Assembly (NCBI RefSeq): GCF_027257935.1
Contig: NZ_JANZKW010000003.1
Location: 62,001 to 126,000, forward strand
Length of the DNA stretch: 64,000 nt
Origin: Chitinimonas sp. BJYL2
Lineage (GTDB): Bacteria; Pseudomonadota; Gammaproteobacteria; Burkholderiales; Chitinimonadaceae
Direction: 5' to 3'
Below, one piece after another: positions 26,068 to 38,400 of this stretch. The position numbers were made by a program, and so were the translations under genes. A model generated the notes under the pieces. The model was given only the letters and a program-made list of their open reading frames with translations, did not search any database and had not been told where the DNA came from. Within the stretch, counting starts at the first letter, position 1. Each line of letters starts with the position of its first letter.

Positions 26068-26556
26068 ATGGAATTTGCCCCGATAGCCGGCTGGGTACTG
26101 GCCATCCTGCTGATGCTGGCAGGCCTGGTCGGCACCATCTTGCCGCTGATTCCCGCCGCACCCTTGCTGTTTGGCGGCTTTCTGCTGGGCGCCTGGCTTG
26201 ATCAGTTCGAGCGTGTAGGCTGGATCTGGCTGGGTGTGTTGCTGATATTGACGGCGCTGATGGCCGTGGTGGACTTTGTTGCCGCGGCGCTGGGTGCCAA
26301 GCGGCAGGGCGCCAGCCGGCTCGCGATGGTGGGCGCCGCGCTGGGCACCGTGGTCGGCATGTTTTTGGGGCTGATCGGTCTGGTCATCGGGCCATTTGTC
26401 GGCGCCGTCGCTGGCGAATGGGCCGCCAGTGGTGATCGCGTACGCGCCGGCAAGGTGGGCCTGGCAACCTGGCTGGGTATGCTGCTGGGTACGGTGGCCA
26501 AGCTGGTACTGGCGCTGATGATGATCGCCTTGTTTGCCTTTGCCTGGGCGGTGTGA
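26068..26556 (+). CDS. DUF456 family membrane protein
   Basis: This 162-residue polytopic protein starts MEFAPIAGWVLAILLMLAGLVG. It has the DUF456 pattern: TILPLIPAAPLLFGGFLLGAW in the first half, ADFVAAALGAKRQGAS-like sequence (here VDFVAAALGAKRQGASRLAM) in the loop, then a Gly-rich FLGLIGLVIGPFVGAVAGE and a final helix pair. The function of DUF456 is unknown. It converges on lptG, with only three bases between stops. Confidence 0.85.
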   Translation: MEFAPIAGWVLAILLMLAGLVGTILPLIPAAPLLFGGFLLGAWLDQFERVGWIWLGVLLILTALMAVVDFVAAALGAKRQGASRLAMVGAALGTVVGMFLGLIGLVIGPFVGAVAGEWAASGDRVRAGKVGLATWLGMLLGTVAKLVLALMMIALFAFAWAV

Positions 26557-26559
26557 ACC

Positions 26560-27636
26560 CTAGCGCTGTTCCTGTCGGTACAGGAGTATCACGGCCAGCA
26601 GCAGGAACAGCAGGGTCGGCAGCGACGCGGCCAGCAGCGGCGGCCAGTCGTACAGCAAACCCCAGGTGCCGACGAGCTTGTTCACGAAGTAGAACCCGAG
26701 CCCCAGCATGATGCCGACAAACAGCTTCATGCCCACGCCGCCCGAGCGGCGCGATGTCTGCGCAAACGGCAGCGCAATCACCAGCATGGCCAGACAGGCC
26801 AGCGGGTAGACCAGCTTGGTCCACAGGGCGATCTCGTAGCGGCTGGTTTTCTGCTGGTTGCGGCGCAGGTGGTCAATGTAATCGAGCAGGGTCAGCACCG
26901 ACATCTGTTCCGGTTGCAGCATCAACACCGAGAGCGTGTCTGGCGTCAGCGAGGAGCGCCACAGGTACTCGGCGCGCTGCTCGATGCGGATGCCTTTGTC
27001 GTCAAAATGGGTGAAGGTCAGCTTGCTGAGCTTCCAGGCGCGCTCCTGGGCTTGCCACTCGCCGCGTTCTGCGTAGGCGAGCACGTTCATGCGTTGGGCG
27101 GTATCGAAACCGTAATACTGCACATGGCGCAGGGTCCGGTCGGGTAGTACCTCGCGCACGTTGACAAAGTTGCCGTCCTCGCGCTGCCAGAAGCCCGAGC
27201 GCGAGTCTTGGGTCAGCAACTGGCCCTTGGCCGATAGCAGGAGCTGGATGGCGGCGCGTTCGGCTTTGGGAGCCAGATATTCACCGGCCGCAAGTGTTGC
27301 CAGCGAAAAGAGCAGCCCGGCGAGCACCAGTATGCCCAGCAGGCGTCGCAGCGATAGCCCGGCTACCCGCATCACTGTGAGTTCGGAGAACTGATTGAGA
27401 AGCGATAGGCCGATCATGCCGCCGATCAGTACGGCAATCGGCATCAGCTCGTAAGCATGGCCCGGCGCCAGCAGCACCACATAGGCGAGCAGCTTGCCAA
27501 AGGTGTAGCCACCGTGGCCGAGGTCACGCAGCTCGTTGATCAGATCAAAGAACAGGAACAGGCCCAGCAGCGCCAGCAGCACCAGAAGGCTGTTGCGCAC
27601 CACATCGGCGATCAGGTATCGGGTCAGGGTTTTCAT
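26560..27636 (-). CDS. lptG: LPS export system permease LptG
   Basis: LptG pairs with LptF and LptB2 to extract LPS from the inner membrane and push it onto the LptC-A-D bridge. The 358-residue protein starts MKTLTRYLIADVVRNSLLVLLALLGLF. Six transmembrane helices flank a periplasmic beta-jellyroll (about 120-260). Conserved segments include YELMPIAVLIGGMIGLSLL, ELTVMRVAGLS, and the C-terminal FVGIMLGLGFYFVNKL. Its ATG overlaps the lptF stop (ATGA), so both subunits are translationally coupled. Confidence 0.94.
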   Translation of the reverse strand: MKTLTRYLIADVVRNSLLVLLALLGLFLFFDLINELRDLGHGGYTFGKLLAYVVLLAPGHAYELMPIAVLIGGMIGLSLLNQFSELTVMRVAGLSLRRLLGILVLAGLLFSLATLAAGEYLAPKAERAAIQLLLSAKGQLLTQDSRSGFWQREDGNFVNVREVLPDRTLRHVQYYGFDTAQRMNVLAYAERGEWQAQERAWKLSKLTFTHFDDKGIRIEQRAEYLWRSSLTPDTLSVLMLQPEQMSVLTLLDYIDHLRRNQQKTSRYEIALWTKLVYPLACLAMLVIALPFAQTSRRSGGVGMKLFVGIMLGLGFYFVNKLVGTWGLLYDWPPLLAASLPTLLFLLLAVILLYRQEQR

Positions 27637-28709
27637 GCGCGTGGCTTTGCCCGCCAGCGGAACAGGCCCCAAGTAATCAGGGCGATCACGATATGCACCG
27701 GCCACACGCCGATAGCTGCCGGCAGCTTGCCGTTGGCGATCCAGCTCTGGGCGATGTTGATCAGGTTCAGGTAGATGGAGAACAGCAGGATGGCAGTGAT
27801 CAGGTTCACGCCACGGCCCATGCGCGGGTTCACATAAGCCAGCGGTATCGCCAGGATGGCTAGCAGCAGGGTCGCGATCGGGCTGGCGATACGCCGCGCC
27901 AGTTCTCCCTGCTCTTCCAGTTGCTGGCTGCCCAGCAAGGCCATGGTGGGCATGGCTTCGGCAGGCGTGGTGATTTCGCGTCGATCAGGCTCCTGGATAC
28001 GGATGCGCGCTTCGGTAAATTCGACGACGCGATAATTGGCCTGGCCGGGGATGCCCTCATAGCGTCGGCCATTTTGCAACACCAGGATGCGCTCGCCGTC
28101 GGGCAGGCTGCTGAGGTAACCCTCGGCAGCAACGGTGACGCTTTGGGTGTTGTCCTGCTCGGCAGACTTCACAAAGATATTGCGTGCGGCGCCGCCCTTG
28201 CCGGCAAAGTTCTCAATGAAGGTAACGCGATCAGCCAGCGCGGATTCTTTGAACAGGCCCGGTGAGAGTGCGGAAACATCATCGCGGGTGGCCAGCACTT
28301 CACGGTATTCCCGGCTCTTGTGCTTGGCCCAGGGGCTCAGACCCAGGCTCAGCAGGGCAACCACCAGCGCCAGCGGAACTGCAAAGGTGAGAATCGGGCG
28401 GATCCAGGCGGTAAGCGGCTGTCCCGCCGATAGCCAGATGGCCATCTCGTGGTCACGCCAAGCGCGCGTGAGTGACCACAGGATGGTGATGAACACCGTC
28501 ATCGTCAAAATCCATGGCACGACGCCCAGCAGGGTGAAGCCGAGCAGCGCCCCCACGGCGTCGGCGCTGACATTGCCGCTGGCCGCCATGGCCAGCAGAC
28601 GGGCGCCGCGGGTAACGATCATGATGCCCAGCAGCACGATGAATACACCGGTGCCTACACCCGCCAGTTCGCGCAGCATGGCACGCTCGAACAAGGTGTC
28701 CTTGGGCAT
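27633..28709 (-). CDS. lptF: LPS export system permease LptF
   Basis: This is the second permease of the LPS transporter, 358 residues from the chosen ATG (MPKDTLFERAMLRELAGVG). The family start (IFERALLRELA-like) supports it; a TTG 14 codons upstream is possible, and no good ribosome site is seen. Helices at the N-terminus (GTGVFIVLLGIMIVTRGARLL), the periplasmic jellyroll containing VTFIENFAGKGGAARNIFV, and C-terminal helices with MGRGVNLITAILLFSIY fit LptF. lptF-lptG is divergent from pepA, the arrangement common in proteobacteria. Confidence 0.92.
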   Translation of the reverse strand: MPKDTLFERAMLRELAGVGTGVFIVLLGIMIVTRGARLLAMAASGNVSADAVGALLGFTLLGVVPWILTMTVFITILWSLTRAWRDHEMAIWLSAGQPLTAWIRPILTFAVPLALVVALLSLGLSPWAKHKSREYREVLATRDDVSALSPGLFKESALADRVTFIENFAGKGGAARNIFVKSAEQDNTQSVTVAAEGYLSSLPDGERILVLQNGRRYEGIPGQANYRVVEFTEARIRIQEPDRREITTPAEAMPTMALLGSQQLEEQGELARRIASPIATLLLAILAIPLAYVNPRMGRGVNLITAILLFSIYLNLINIAQSWIANGKLPAAIGVWPVHIVIALITWGLFRWRAKPRA

Positions 28710-28903
28710 GCAGCGGCGCAGCAGGGAAGGGGGGGGTAAGGTGGCGAGCAAGGGATGTGCTTTGACTTTTGCCGGGCGAGTTCGGAAAATCCGGTGGATT
28801 CCCCCGAAATCACGGTGCGGCCATAAGCGGCGCCGTTTCCAGAAACCAGCGGGCGGGGCCGGAACACGCCGACCGTCGCGCCGCGATATTACAGGAGTCC
28901 ACC

Positions 28904-30607
<1,704 letters not shown>

Positions 30608-30608
30608 G

Positions 30609-31043
30609 ATGGCCCAGGCGAGCTTCTACTACAACGTTGCAAGCCGCGAGCAGGCGCTTTGCCAGCTTGTCGGCAAAGCCGTGAAGCGGAAGCTCGCCAC
30701 CGGTGTGCTGACCGGCAATGAGGCCGACAGCATGGCGGTGGATCGTTTGTTGTGGGAAATACCCAGCACCGGCTTTGTGCCGCATTGTCTGGCTGACCAA
30801 CCGGTGGCAGCAGCCACGCCAGCCTGGATACACCACGAGCTGGATGCCCTGTTGCCGCGTGATGTGTTATTCAACTGGAGCGATCAAGCCGTACCGGCAG
30901 ATCGCGGCATCGCGCGTATTGTCGAAATCGTCCCGCGCGACGATGATGGTCTGAGGCAGATTGCACGACAGCGTCTCGCCTACTACAAACAGGCTGGTTA
31001 CGAGATCGAGTTCACCGACATGCTGCAGCTCGCAAAGGGGTAA
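30609..31043 (+). CDS. holC: DNA polymerase III subunit chi
   Basis: HolC (chi) links the clamp loader to single-stranded-DNA-binding protein. This 144-residue protein starts MAQASFYYNVASREQALCQLV, with the N-terminal FY-N pattern, AVDRLLWEIPSTGFVPHCL and the C-terminal DDDGLRQIARQRLAYYKQAGY, all matching chi. It begins one base after the pepA stop. pepA-holC is a frequent proteobacterial pair, usually followed by valS; here a Pro/Ala-rich protein and proS follow. Confidence 0.93.
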   Translation: MAQASFYYNVASREQALCQLVGKAVKRKLATGVLTGNEADSMAVDRLLWEIPSTGFVPHCLADQPVAAATPAWIHHELDALLPRDVLFNWSDQAVPADRGIARIVEIVPRDDDGLRQIARQRLAYYKQAGYEIEFTDMLQLAKG

Positions 31044-31047
31044 GCCC

Positions 31048-32091
31048 ATGGCCGACCAGCCATCTGATTGGAATCTGGACAGCGAGGAGCCGGCTGTACT
31101 TGGCAAGATGGATGCGCTGATTGCCCGCCATCGCGGTACCGGTCTCGACCCCAATGTGCCCGTGTTGACGGATCTGGCGCCGGCAACGCCAAGCCAAGGG
31201 GGTATCCCCGTGCTGACCAGCGTGGAGTCTGTGTTTGGCGATGACCTGATGTTCACGCCGGACGAGATCCGTGCCATCCCCGCAAATCCACCGGCCGCGA
31301 ATGCACCGGCCCCTGCCGCGTCGGCTCCCCCGGTTGCACCTGCGGCCAGCGTCAAGCCCGCCACGGCGACCCCGGCCTCGCCACCCAGGCCCGCCGTGCC
31401 GGCAATGCCGGACATGATTGCGGTGCCGGATCTCAATGCCAAGCCCAAACCTGCCGTGGTGACCGCGCCACCGGCGCCCATGTTTGATTTCCCCGAGCTC
31501 AAGCTGCCAGAGAGCAAGCCGGCAGCGGCCAAGCCGGCCACGCCTATCGGCCCCGCTGCACCCGCGCCCGGCGATTTGCTGATGCCGGAGCTGTCGCTGA
31601 ACTTCGACTTTCCGTCACCGGACGAGCCCAAGACCGCGGCCGCCAAGCCAGTACCTGCTCCGGCACCCGTACCCCCGCCGCCCGCAGCCTCGCCGACGCT
31701 TGCCCCATCCATTGCGCCCGCGCCGGTCGCCGCGCCGGCAGTGGCGCCGCGTGCTGCGCCTGTGACCGCCGCTGCCATGCCGGCGCCCGCCTCTGCCGTG
31801 CCAGTCACGGCGCCGGCGGCAACGCGACTGACGTCGGATGCTTTTCCCGAGCTCAGTCTGGAGCTACATGAGTCACCCGATGCCCAGGATGCGGTGCCGG
31901 ATGTGGCGGCGATGGCCGGCTCGGTGGTGGATTCCTTGCGCCCCGAGCTGGAGCGCATGGTGCGTGCCGAGCTCACCAAGCAGCTCGCCGTGCTGCATGC
32001 CGAGGCCGTCAAGCGCACGCTGGGCGCCCTGCAGCCGCAGCTCGACAAGCTGGTGACCAGCCGGATTGATGACGCCCTCAAGGGGCGCTGA
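31048..32091 (+). CDS. alanine/proline-rich hypothetical protein
   Basis: This 347-residue protein starts [24 protein letters not shown], four bases after holC. About residues 75-270 are low-complexity Ala/Pro/Val ([33 protein letters not shown]) with islands such as FPELKLPES and [16 protein letters not shown]. The last 70 residues are predicted helical ([36 protein letters not shown]), perhaps coiled coil. There is no signal peptide. Similar proteins sit next to holC in related Neisseriales as I recall, but no function is known. Confidence 0.7.
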   Translation: MADQPSDWNLDSEEPAVLGKMDALIARHRGTGLDPNVPVLTDLAPATPSQGGIPVLTSVESVFGDDLMFTPDEIRAIPANPPAANAPAPAASAPPVAPAASVKPATATPASPPRPAVPAMPDMIAVPDLNAKPKPAVVTAPPAPMFDFPELKLPESKPAAAKPATPIGPAAPAPGDLLMPELSLNFDFPSPDEPKTAAAKPVPAPAPVPPPPAASPTLAPSIAPAPVAAPAVAPRAAPVTAAAMPAPASAVPVTAPAATRLTSDAFPELSLELHESPDAQDAVPDVAAMAGSVVDSLRPELERMVRAELTKQLAVLHAEAVKRTLGALQPQLDKLVTSRIDDALKGR

Positions 32092-32210
32092 GCCGATCTG
32101 CAGCGTATCGACCGGCCCCTTGCGGGGCACTGCGTTGCCATCACCTGTGCGGCAGGGCGGTAGCTGGGCTAAAATCGTGCACTTTCAATCGATTACCGAG
32201 CCTGTCGCTG

Positions 32211-33926
32211 ATGCGTACCTCCCAGTTTTTCCTCTCCACGCTCAAGGAAGCCCCCAACGAGGCCGAGCTGCCCAGTCACAAGCTGATGCTGCGCGCGGGT
32301 CTCATCAAGAAACTCGGTTCGGGCTTGTATACGTGGATGCCACTGGGCCTTCGTGTCCTGCGCAAGGTCGAGGCCGTGGTCCGCGACGAGATGAACAAGG
32401 CCGGTGCGCTGGAACTCCTGATGCCCGCCATCCAGCCTGCCGAGTTGTGGCAGGAATCAGGCCGCTGGGCCGTGTTCGGCCCGCAGATGCTGAAGATGAA
32501 GGACCGCCACGACCGCGACTTCTGCTTCGGCCCCACGCACGAAGAAGTGATCACCGACATCGCCCGTAGCGAGATCAAGAGCTACAAGCAGCTGCCGCTG
32601 AACTTCTACCAGGTGCAGACCAAGTTCCGCGACGAAATCCGCCCGCGCTTCGGCGTGATGCGCGCGCGCGAGTTCATGATGAAGGATGCGTACTCTTTCC
32701 ACACCTCGCTGGAAAGTCTGCAAGACACTTATGGCGTGATGTACAAGGCGTACTCCAACGTATTCACGCGCCTGGGCCTGACCTTCCGCGCCGTGGCGGC
32801 CGATACCGGCGCCATTGGCGGAGATGGTTCGCATGAGTTCCATGTGCTCGCCGATTCGGGTGAGGATGCCCTGGCCTATTGCCCAACGTCCGACTTTGCC
32901 GCCAACGTCGAATTGGCCGAAGCCCTGGCGCCGACCACGCCGCGCGCAGCGCCCAGCGAGGCGATGCGTGATGTCGATACCCCCAAGCAAACCACCTGCG
33001 AGCAAGTGGCCGAGCTGCTGGGCATTGCGCTGAATCGCACCGTGAAGCTGATCGCGCTGCACGCCGAAGGCAAGCTGCACATCGTGCTGCTGCGCGGCGA
33101 TCACAGTCTCAACGAAGTAAAGGTCGGCAAGATTGCCGGCATGACGGACTTCCGCTTTGCGGCGGAAGATGAAATCCGCGCCTTCTTCAACTGCCCGCCC
33201 GGCTTCCTCGGCCCGGTCGGTATCGACCGCCGTGCCGTGCGCGTGATCGCCGACCGCAGCGTGGCGGTGATGAGCGACTTCGTCTGTGGCGCCAACAAGC
33301 CCAAGTTCCACACGGCTGGCGTGAACTGGGGCCGTGATCTGCCCGAGCCCGATCTGGTGGCCGATGTGCGCAATGTGGTGGCTGGCGACCCGAGCCCGGA
33401 TGGCAAGGGCGTGCTCGATATCTGCCGCGGTATCGAAGTCGGCCACATCTTCCAGCTGCGCACCAAGTATTCCGAAGCGCTGAGTTGCCAGTATCTGGAT
33501 GCCGACGGCCAGCTCAAGCCGATGGAAATGGGCTGCTATGGTATTGGTGTGAGCCGCATCGTCGGTGCCGCCATCGAACAGAACTTCGACGACAAAGGCA
33601 TTACCTGGCCGGCCGGTATCGCGCCGTTCGCCGTGGCCATCGTGCCCGTGGGCTATCAGCGTTCCGAAGCCGTGAAGGCGGCAGCCGATACGCTTTACGC
33701 TCAACTTGTGGCAGCCGGTGTCGATGTCGTGATGGATGACCGCAACGAGCGCCCTGGCGTGATGTTTGCCGATATGGAACTCATCGGCATCCCGCACCGG
33801 ATCACCATTGGCGAGAAGTCACTGGCCGAGGGCAAGGTCGAGTACGTCAGCCGCAGCAATGGCAATACGGAACTCATTGATCAAGCGGCGGTCGCAGGCT
33901 TCCTGAGCGGCAAGCTGAACAACTGA
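32211..33926 (+). CDS. proS: prolyl-tRNA synthetase (bacterial type)
   Basis: ProRS charges tRNA-Pro in the cytoplasm. The 571-residue length is that of the bacterial form with an editing insertion. It starts [15 protein letters not shown]. Motif 1 is in [17 protein letters not shown], motif 2 is [18 protein letters not shown], and the INS editing domain (about 225-405) removes Ala from tRNA-Pro. Motif 3 is [13 protein letters not shown], and the anticodon-binding domain forms the C-terminus ([17 protein letters not shown]). TAAAAT at about 32171 is a possible -10 element. Confidence 0.97.
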   Translation: MRTSQFFLSTLKEAPNEAELPSHKLMLRAGLIKKLGSGLYTWMPLGLRVLRKVEAVVRDEMNKAGALELLMPAIQPAELWQESGRWAVFGPQMLKMKDRHDRDFCFGPTHEEVITDIARSEIKSYKQLPLNFYQVQTKFRDEIRPRFGVMRAREFMMKDAYSFHTSLESLQDTYGVMYKAYSNVFTRLGLTFRAVAADTGAIGGDGSHEFHVLADSGEDALAYCPTSDFAANVELAEALAPTTPRAAPSEAMRDVDTPKQTTCEQVAELLGIALNRTVKLIALHAEGKLHIVLLRGDHSLNEVKVGKIAGMTDFRFAAEDEIRAFFNCPPGFLGPVGIDRRAVRVIADRSVAVMSDFVCGANKPKFHTAGVNWGRDLPEPDLVADVRNVVAGDPSPDGKGVLDICRGIEVGHIFQLRTKYSEALSCQYLDADGQLKPMEMGCYGIGVSRIVGAAIEQNFDDKGITWPAGIAPFAVAIVPVGYQRSEAVKAAADTLYAQLVAAGVDVVMDDRNERPGVMFADMELIGIPHRITIGEKSLAEGKVEYVSRSNGNTELIDQAAVAGFLSGKLNN

Positions 33927-33940
33927 ACAAGCCACTGATC

Positions 33941-34573
33941 GTGAAACTGCGTAATTTCTTTCTGCTGACCACACTCTTCTGTGCACTCCCGGCTTGGGCC
34001 GGCGCACAGAAGGAAGTGGCGCTCGCGCACTCTGTGGCCACGGCGATGCAGCGTTCGATCAATGACAGCAGCGCACCCAGGCTGGTGTTTGCCAATCAGA
34101 CCGAGGCATCGGTATGGCTGACCGAGATGTCGTCACGTCTGCGCAAGCGGATTCCCGATGATTTCATGCGGGAGAAGTTGCTGACCGCCATTCACTATGA
34201 AGCCACGCGCGCCGGCCTGGATCCGCAACTGGTGCTGGGGCTGATTGAAGTCGAAAGCGGATTCCGCAAGTATGCCATCTCGTCGGCCAGTGCCCGCGGA
34301 CTGATGCAGGTCATGCCGTTCTGGGTCCGCCAGATCGGCACTAACGAACACAATCTGTTCGATATGTACACGAACCTGCGCTATGGCTGCACGATCCTGC
34401 GCCATTATCTGGATATCGAAAAAGGCGATCTTTATCGCGCGCTGGGCCGCTACAACGGCAGCCTCGGCAAGCCCGAATACCCGAACATGGTGCTGGCGGC
34501 CTGGCGCAATAAATGGGATTGGCAGGGCCCCAGCAGCGCCGGTGTACGCACGGTAGCTTATCCGGCGCGTTGA
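33941..34573 (+). CDS. periplasmic lytic transglycosylase (SLT domain)
   Basis: This 210-residue exported enzyme would cleave peptidoglycan glycan strands. The start is GTG 33941, giving signal peptide MKLRNFFLLTTLFCALPAWA. The SLT domain (about 80-205) contains VLGLIEVESGFRKYAISSA with the catalytic Glu (E105) before Ser, then ARGLMQVMPFW, and the ALGRYNGSLGKPEYP motif. It follows proS by 14 bases, so may be read from the same transcript. A perfect hairpin terminator lies downstream. Confidence 0.9.
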   Translation: MKLRNFFLLTTLFCALPAWAGAQKEVALAHSVATAMQRSINDSSAPRLVFANQTEASVWLTEMSSRLRKRIPDDFMREKLLTAIHYEATRAGLDPQLVLGLIEVESGFRKYAISSASARGLMQVMPFWVRQIGTNEHNLFDMYTNLRYGCTILRHYLDIEKGDLYRALGRYNGSLGKPEYPNMVLAAWRNKWDWQGPSSAGVRTVAYPAR

Positions 34574-34618
34574 GCTGGCTGGTCTGCCGCCTGCGGATCG
34601 CTTGCCGTCCTGCATGAA

Positions 34619-34652
34619 ACGACAACGCCCCGATTGATCGGGGCGTTGTCGT
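34619..34652. terminator. bidirectional terminator between the lytic transglycosylase and tetR-family genes
   Basis: A perfect 16-base stem (34619-34634 with 34637-34652) has a two-base loop. It has little T-run on either side, so efficiency is uncertain, but its position between convergent genes fits. Confidence 0.7.
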
Positions 34653-34665
34653 TGGTAGCGTTCGC

Positions 34666-35238
34666 TTACTTCTTCAGGATCAGCGCCAGCATGCGGTCCG
34701 CCAACGCGGCCGGGCTGTCGCCGCCATCGCGCTTGTACCACTGGATGGTCCAGTGCAGGCCACCTAGCAGCAGCTTGCGCAAGAGGCGCGTATCGCTGTG
34801 GACCAAGCCCGCTGCCGCGGCTTCGTCGAGCACGTTCTGCCAGTCGCGCTCGTAAGCGTCGCGCAGCTTGATCAGCTCGGCACGCGCCTTGTCTGACAGG
34901 CTGGGCCATTCGTACAGCAGCACCGAGAGTGCGCCCTTGTCGTCGCCCAGCAGGGTGTCGAGGTGTACCCGGCACAGCGTCTGCAAGCGTTCCAGCGGTG
35001 TCTTGGCCTTGGCCAGCGCCTCTTCGGCGCGGTCGGTCAGGTCACCAACCCCGGCGGCCATCACGGCGACCAGCATCTCTTCCTTGGTGCGGAAATGGTA
35101 GAACAGGCTGCCCGATTGCATGCCCACGGCCTGCGCCAGATCGCGCACGGTGGTGCGCTCGTAACCTTGTTCCTTGAACAGGCGGCTGGCTGCCGCAATC
35201 AGTTCAGCCCGGCGTGTCTTCTCTTCTTGGGTGGTCAT
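34666..35238 (-). CDS. TetR-family transcriptional regulator
   Basis: This 190-residue regulator starts MTTQEEKTRRAELIAAASRLFKEQGYE. The N-terminal helix-turn-helix is TTVRDLAQAVGMQSGSLFYHF with the TetR signature RTKEEMLVAVM. The C-terminal ligand domain resembles TetR_C_33-like (EALAKAKTPLERLQTL, ELIKLRDAYERDWQNVLDEA). It is divergent from the alpha-2-macroglobulin gene across about 190 bases holding a small inverted repeat; autoregulation and control of that gene are plausible, but no ligand is known. Confidence 0.9.
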   Translation of the reverse strand: MTTQEEKTRRAELIAAASRLFKEQGYERTTVRDLAQAVGMQSGSLFYHFRTKEEMLVAVMAAGVGDLTDRAEEALAKAKTPLERLQTLCRVHLDTLLGDDKGALSVLLYEWPSLSDKARAELIKLRDAYERDWQNVLDEAAAAGLVHSDTRLLRKLLLGGLHWTIQWYKRDGGDSPAALADRMLALILKK

Positions 35239-35304
35239 GGTCTTGTCTAGTTATCGTGAGTGCCGTCGGTGACGGTTAGGCGCATTGTATAAGATTCGTC
35301 CGGT

Positions 35305-35318
35305 CAAGCGCATGCTTG
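35305..35318. promoter_or_regulatory. candidate operator between tetR-family and alpha-2-macroglobulin genes
   Basis: CAAGC and GCTTG form an inverted repeat separated by GCAT in the divergent spacer. The site is short for a TetR operator, so the call is tentative. Confidence 0.25.
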
Positions 35319-35432
35319 TCATCGGATGCGGCGGGAAATGGGCATCCGGATTGGCATATACCCCCAAATCCCCGGAATGCGGCGTAATCCAGACTAGGAT
35401 GTAGGCAATCACCCAGCTTGCCGGAGTTGTCC

Positions 35433-38400
35433 ATGCGCGTGTTTGTCCTGTTGCTGTCGGCCATGCTTGCCGATGCCGCCACCATTGAGCGTTTCTCACC
35501 TCAGGGTGCGGTGAGCACGGTCCGTCAGGTCAAGGTGCTGTTTTCCGAACCCATGGTGAATTTCGGTGATCCGCGGCTCGTCGATCCCTTCGATGCTGAC
35601 TGTGGCAATCAGGCGGGTCAGGGGCGCTGGGTCGATGAGCGTAACTGGGTATACGACTTCGTCTCGGATTTGCCGGCCGCCAGCCAATGCCGTTTTGTGT
35701 TGCGTCCCGGTACGGTCAGCCGTAGCGGCAAGGCGGTGGCCTCCGCCAGCTACGCATTCAGTACTGGCGGGCCGGAGCCGCAGGCCGATATCCGTCCGGA
35801 AACGGGTGAGTGGATCGGTGAGCAACAGGTGTTCATAGTGCCCTTTGCCGCGCCGCCCACGCCGGAGAGTCTGCTGGCCCATGCCCGCTGTGAGGTGGAT
35901 GGCCTGAGCGAGCGCCTGCCGGTGGTACGGCTACCGGATGCGGAACGGGACAGCCTGTTGCGCGGCTTGTATGGCAGCCAGCGTAGCCAGTGGCCCATGC
36001 ACGCTGAGGCATTGCGTTGCCAACGCACCTTGCCCAGTGATGTGGGCATGCGTCTGGTTTTTGATGCGGGCCTCGCTGCGGCCAACGGCCTGCGTCTGGC
36101 CGAGCCCATGCAATTTGATTATCGCGTCCGGCCGGGTTTCAGTGCCTGGATCGGCTGCGAACGACAGCGTGACAAAGGCGCCTGCGTACCCATCAGCCCG
36201 ATTGAACTGCGCTTCTCGACGCCACTCCCTGCTGCCCAACTACGGGGCGTGGTGCTGACCAGTACGGACGGGAAGCAGCGCTGGCCCGGCGAGCTGATGC
36301 GTGACGAAGACCGCACGGTCAGCCTGGATGAGCAAGGCAAGCCCATGGAACTGGTCAGTGGTCTGCGCTTCAAGCCCCCGTTTGCGGAGAAAGCCGCATT
36401 GCTGCTGGCCTTGCCCCAGGGATTGCGGGATGAATGGGGCAGGGCGCTCAGCAATGCCAAGGCATTTCCCCAGACGGTACGGACCGACAGCTACCCTGCG
36501 CTAGCCAAGTTTTCTGCGGATTTCGGTATCGTGGAACGCAGCCTGCCGGCCTTGCCCGTGACCTTGCGCAATGTGGGCGAGGCTGCGCGGATAGGCGATC
36601 CGCCCCCCGTGCTGCTCAGCGAGCGCCTGGTTGGATTGGCCAGTCCCAATGGCCAGCCCACACCCAAGCCTTTGGGCTTGCCTTACCGCCAGCTCACCCT
36701 GACCCGCGAGGCAGATATCCTGGACTGGTATCAGCGCCTCCGGCGCGGTCCCCGGGCCGGGCCGAACGAGGACTACCGCGCAGCCGCCTTGCTGCGCGAT
36801 GTGGCCGGCACACGCAGTTTGCGTTTGCCCGTACCCGCAGATGACAAGGCAGCCGAGGTGATCGGCATTCCACTGCCCGAGGCGGGGCTCACCCTGGTCG
36901 AGATAGACAGCACGCGGCTGGGGCAGCGCCTGCTTCAGCCTGCGGCACCCATGCAGATTGTTGCGGGTGCGCTGGTGACGAATCTGGCTGTGCACTTCCG
37001 CCGTGGCTTTGATGATGCGCTGGTGTGGGTGACGACGCTCGACAAAGGTTGGCTCGTCAATGGGGCTGTCGTGGGTATCTACGATTGCCGCGGCAAGCTG
37101 CTGGCGAGCGGCAAGACCGACAAGCAGGGCGGCTGGCACTACCGGCAAGCGCTCCCACCCGAGCGTTACGACTGTCCCTTGTTCGTGTTTGCGCGGCAAG
37201 GCGCGGATGTGAGCTTTGTGGCATCGGACTGGCGGGAGGGGATCGAATCCTGGCGGTTCGGCATCAACACCGAGTATGACCGCCAGCGCCGGCAGGGATA
37301 CCACGCCGTTTTTGACCGCGGGCTCTATCGGGCGGGTGAAACCGTATCGATGAAGCTGCTGGCCAGAGAGCGCACCGCCTCAGGTTTCGGCCCCCTCGCA
37401 GCATCTCAGCTACCGGCGCAGGTGAGGCTGCGACATCAGGGCTCGGACGACAGCATCGTCTTGCCTGTGCGCTGGCATGCCGGCTCAGCCGAGCTCAGCT
37501 GGCAGATTCCATCGACAGCCAAACTTGGAGGCTATGCGGTGGAGCTGGAGCGTCAGCGCGGCAAGCAGGTCGACCATCTGGGATATGCGGGTTTGTTCCA
37601 GGTGGCCGAGTTCCGCGTGCCCTTGATGCGTGGCACGCTCAAATTGCCGCTTAACCCTATAGCCAGCCAGCAATTGCCAGTCAGCGTGCAGGTGCAGTAT
37701 CTGGCAGGTGGGCCGGCGGCGGGGGAAGGCGTCACCCTGCGTGGCATGGTCAGCCGGCTCGGTGAGCGTCGCCTGGAGGGCTTTGAACAGTTCAGTTTCT
37801 CGCGTGGCAATGTGAGCCCGGCTGTCTTGCAAGGCGAAGAGCGTGAGGAAGAAACGCAGGCTGATGCAGCACTCAGCCCGCAGACCGTGCGGCTCGACAA
37901 GGCCGGCGCGGCCACGCTCAATCTGGGTGGCTGGGCTCGTAGTGATAGCGCGCTGACACTGATGGCCGAACTGGAATACCGGGACCCCAATGGCGAGGTC
38001 CAGACCAGCGCGACAAGCACCGTGATCTGGCCGGCGGCCGTGCAGGCCGGTTTGCATATCGGACAGCGTATCGATGGCCGCCAGCATATCAGCGCCGCCG
38101 TGGCTGATCTGGCGGGCAAGCCGCGTGCAGGTCACGCTGTGCGCGTGGACGCCTGGTCGCAAATCCATGACAGCCATCGCAAGCGCTTGGTGGGCGGCTT
38201 TTACAGTTACAGCTACCAGACACGGTATGTGCCGCTGGGCGAGGTCTGCAAAGGCAAGACCGATGCACGCGGTCGCTTTGGCTGTGCCCTGCCTGCGACC
38301 TTGAAGGGTTCGCTGATCCTGCGTGCCAGTGTGCAGGATGAGGCCGGCCGTACGGCATACACGCATCAGAACACCTGGCTCGGCGAGGATGAGGGCGGCT

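Noticed and set aside
32457-33797. Long minus-strand frame opposite proS
   Set aside because: It is a shadow of proS; no ribosome site and no family resemblance.
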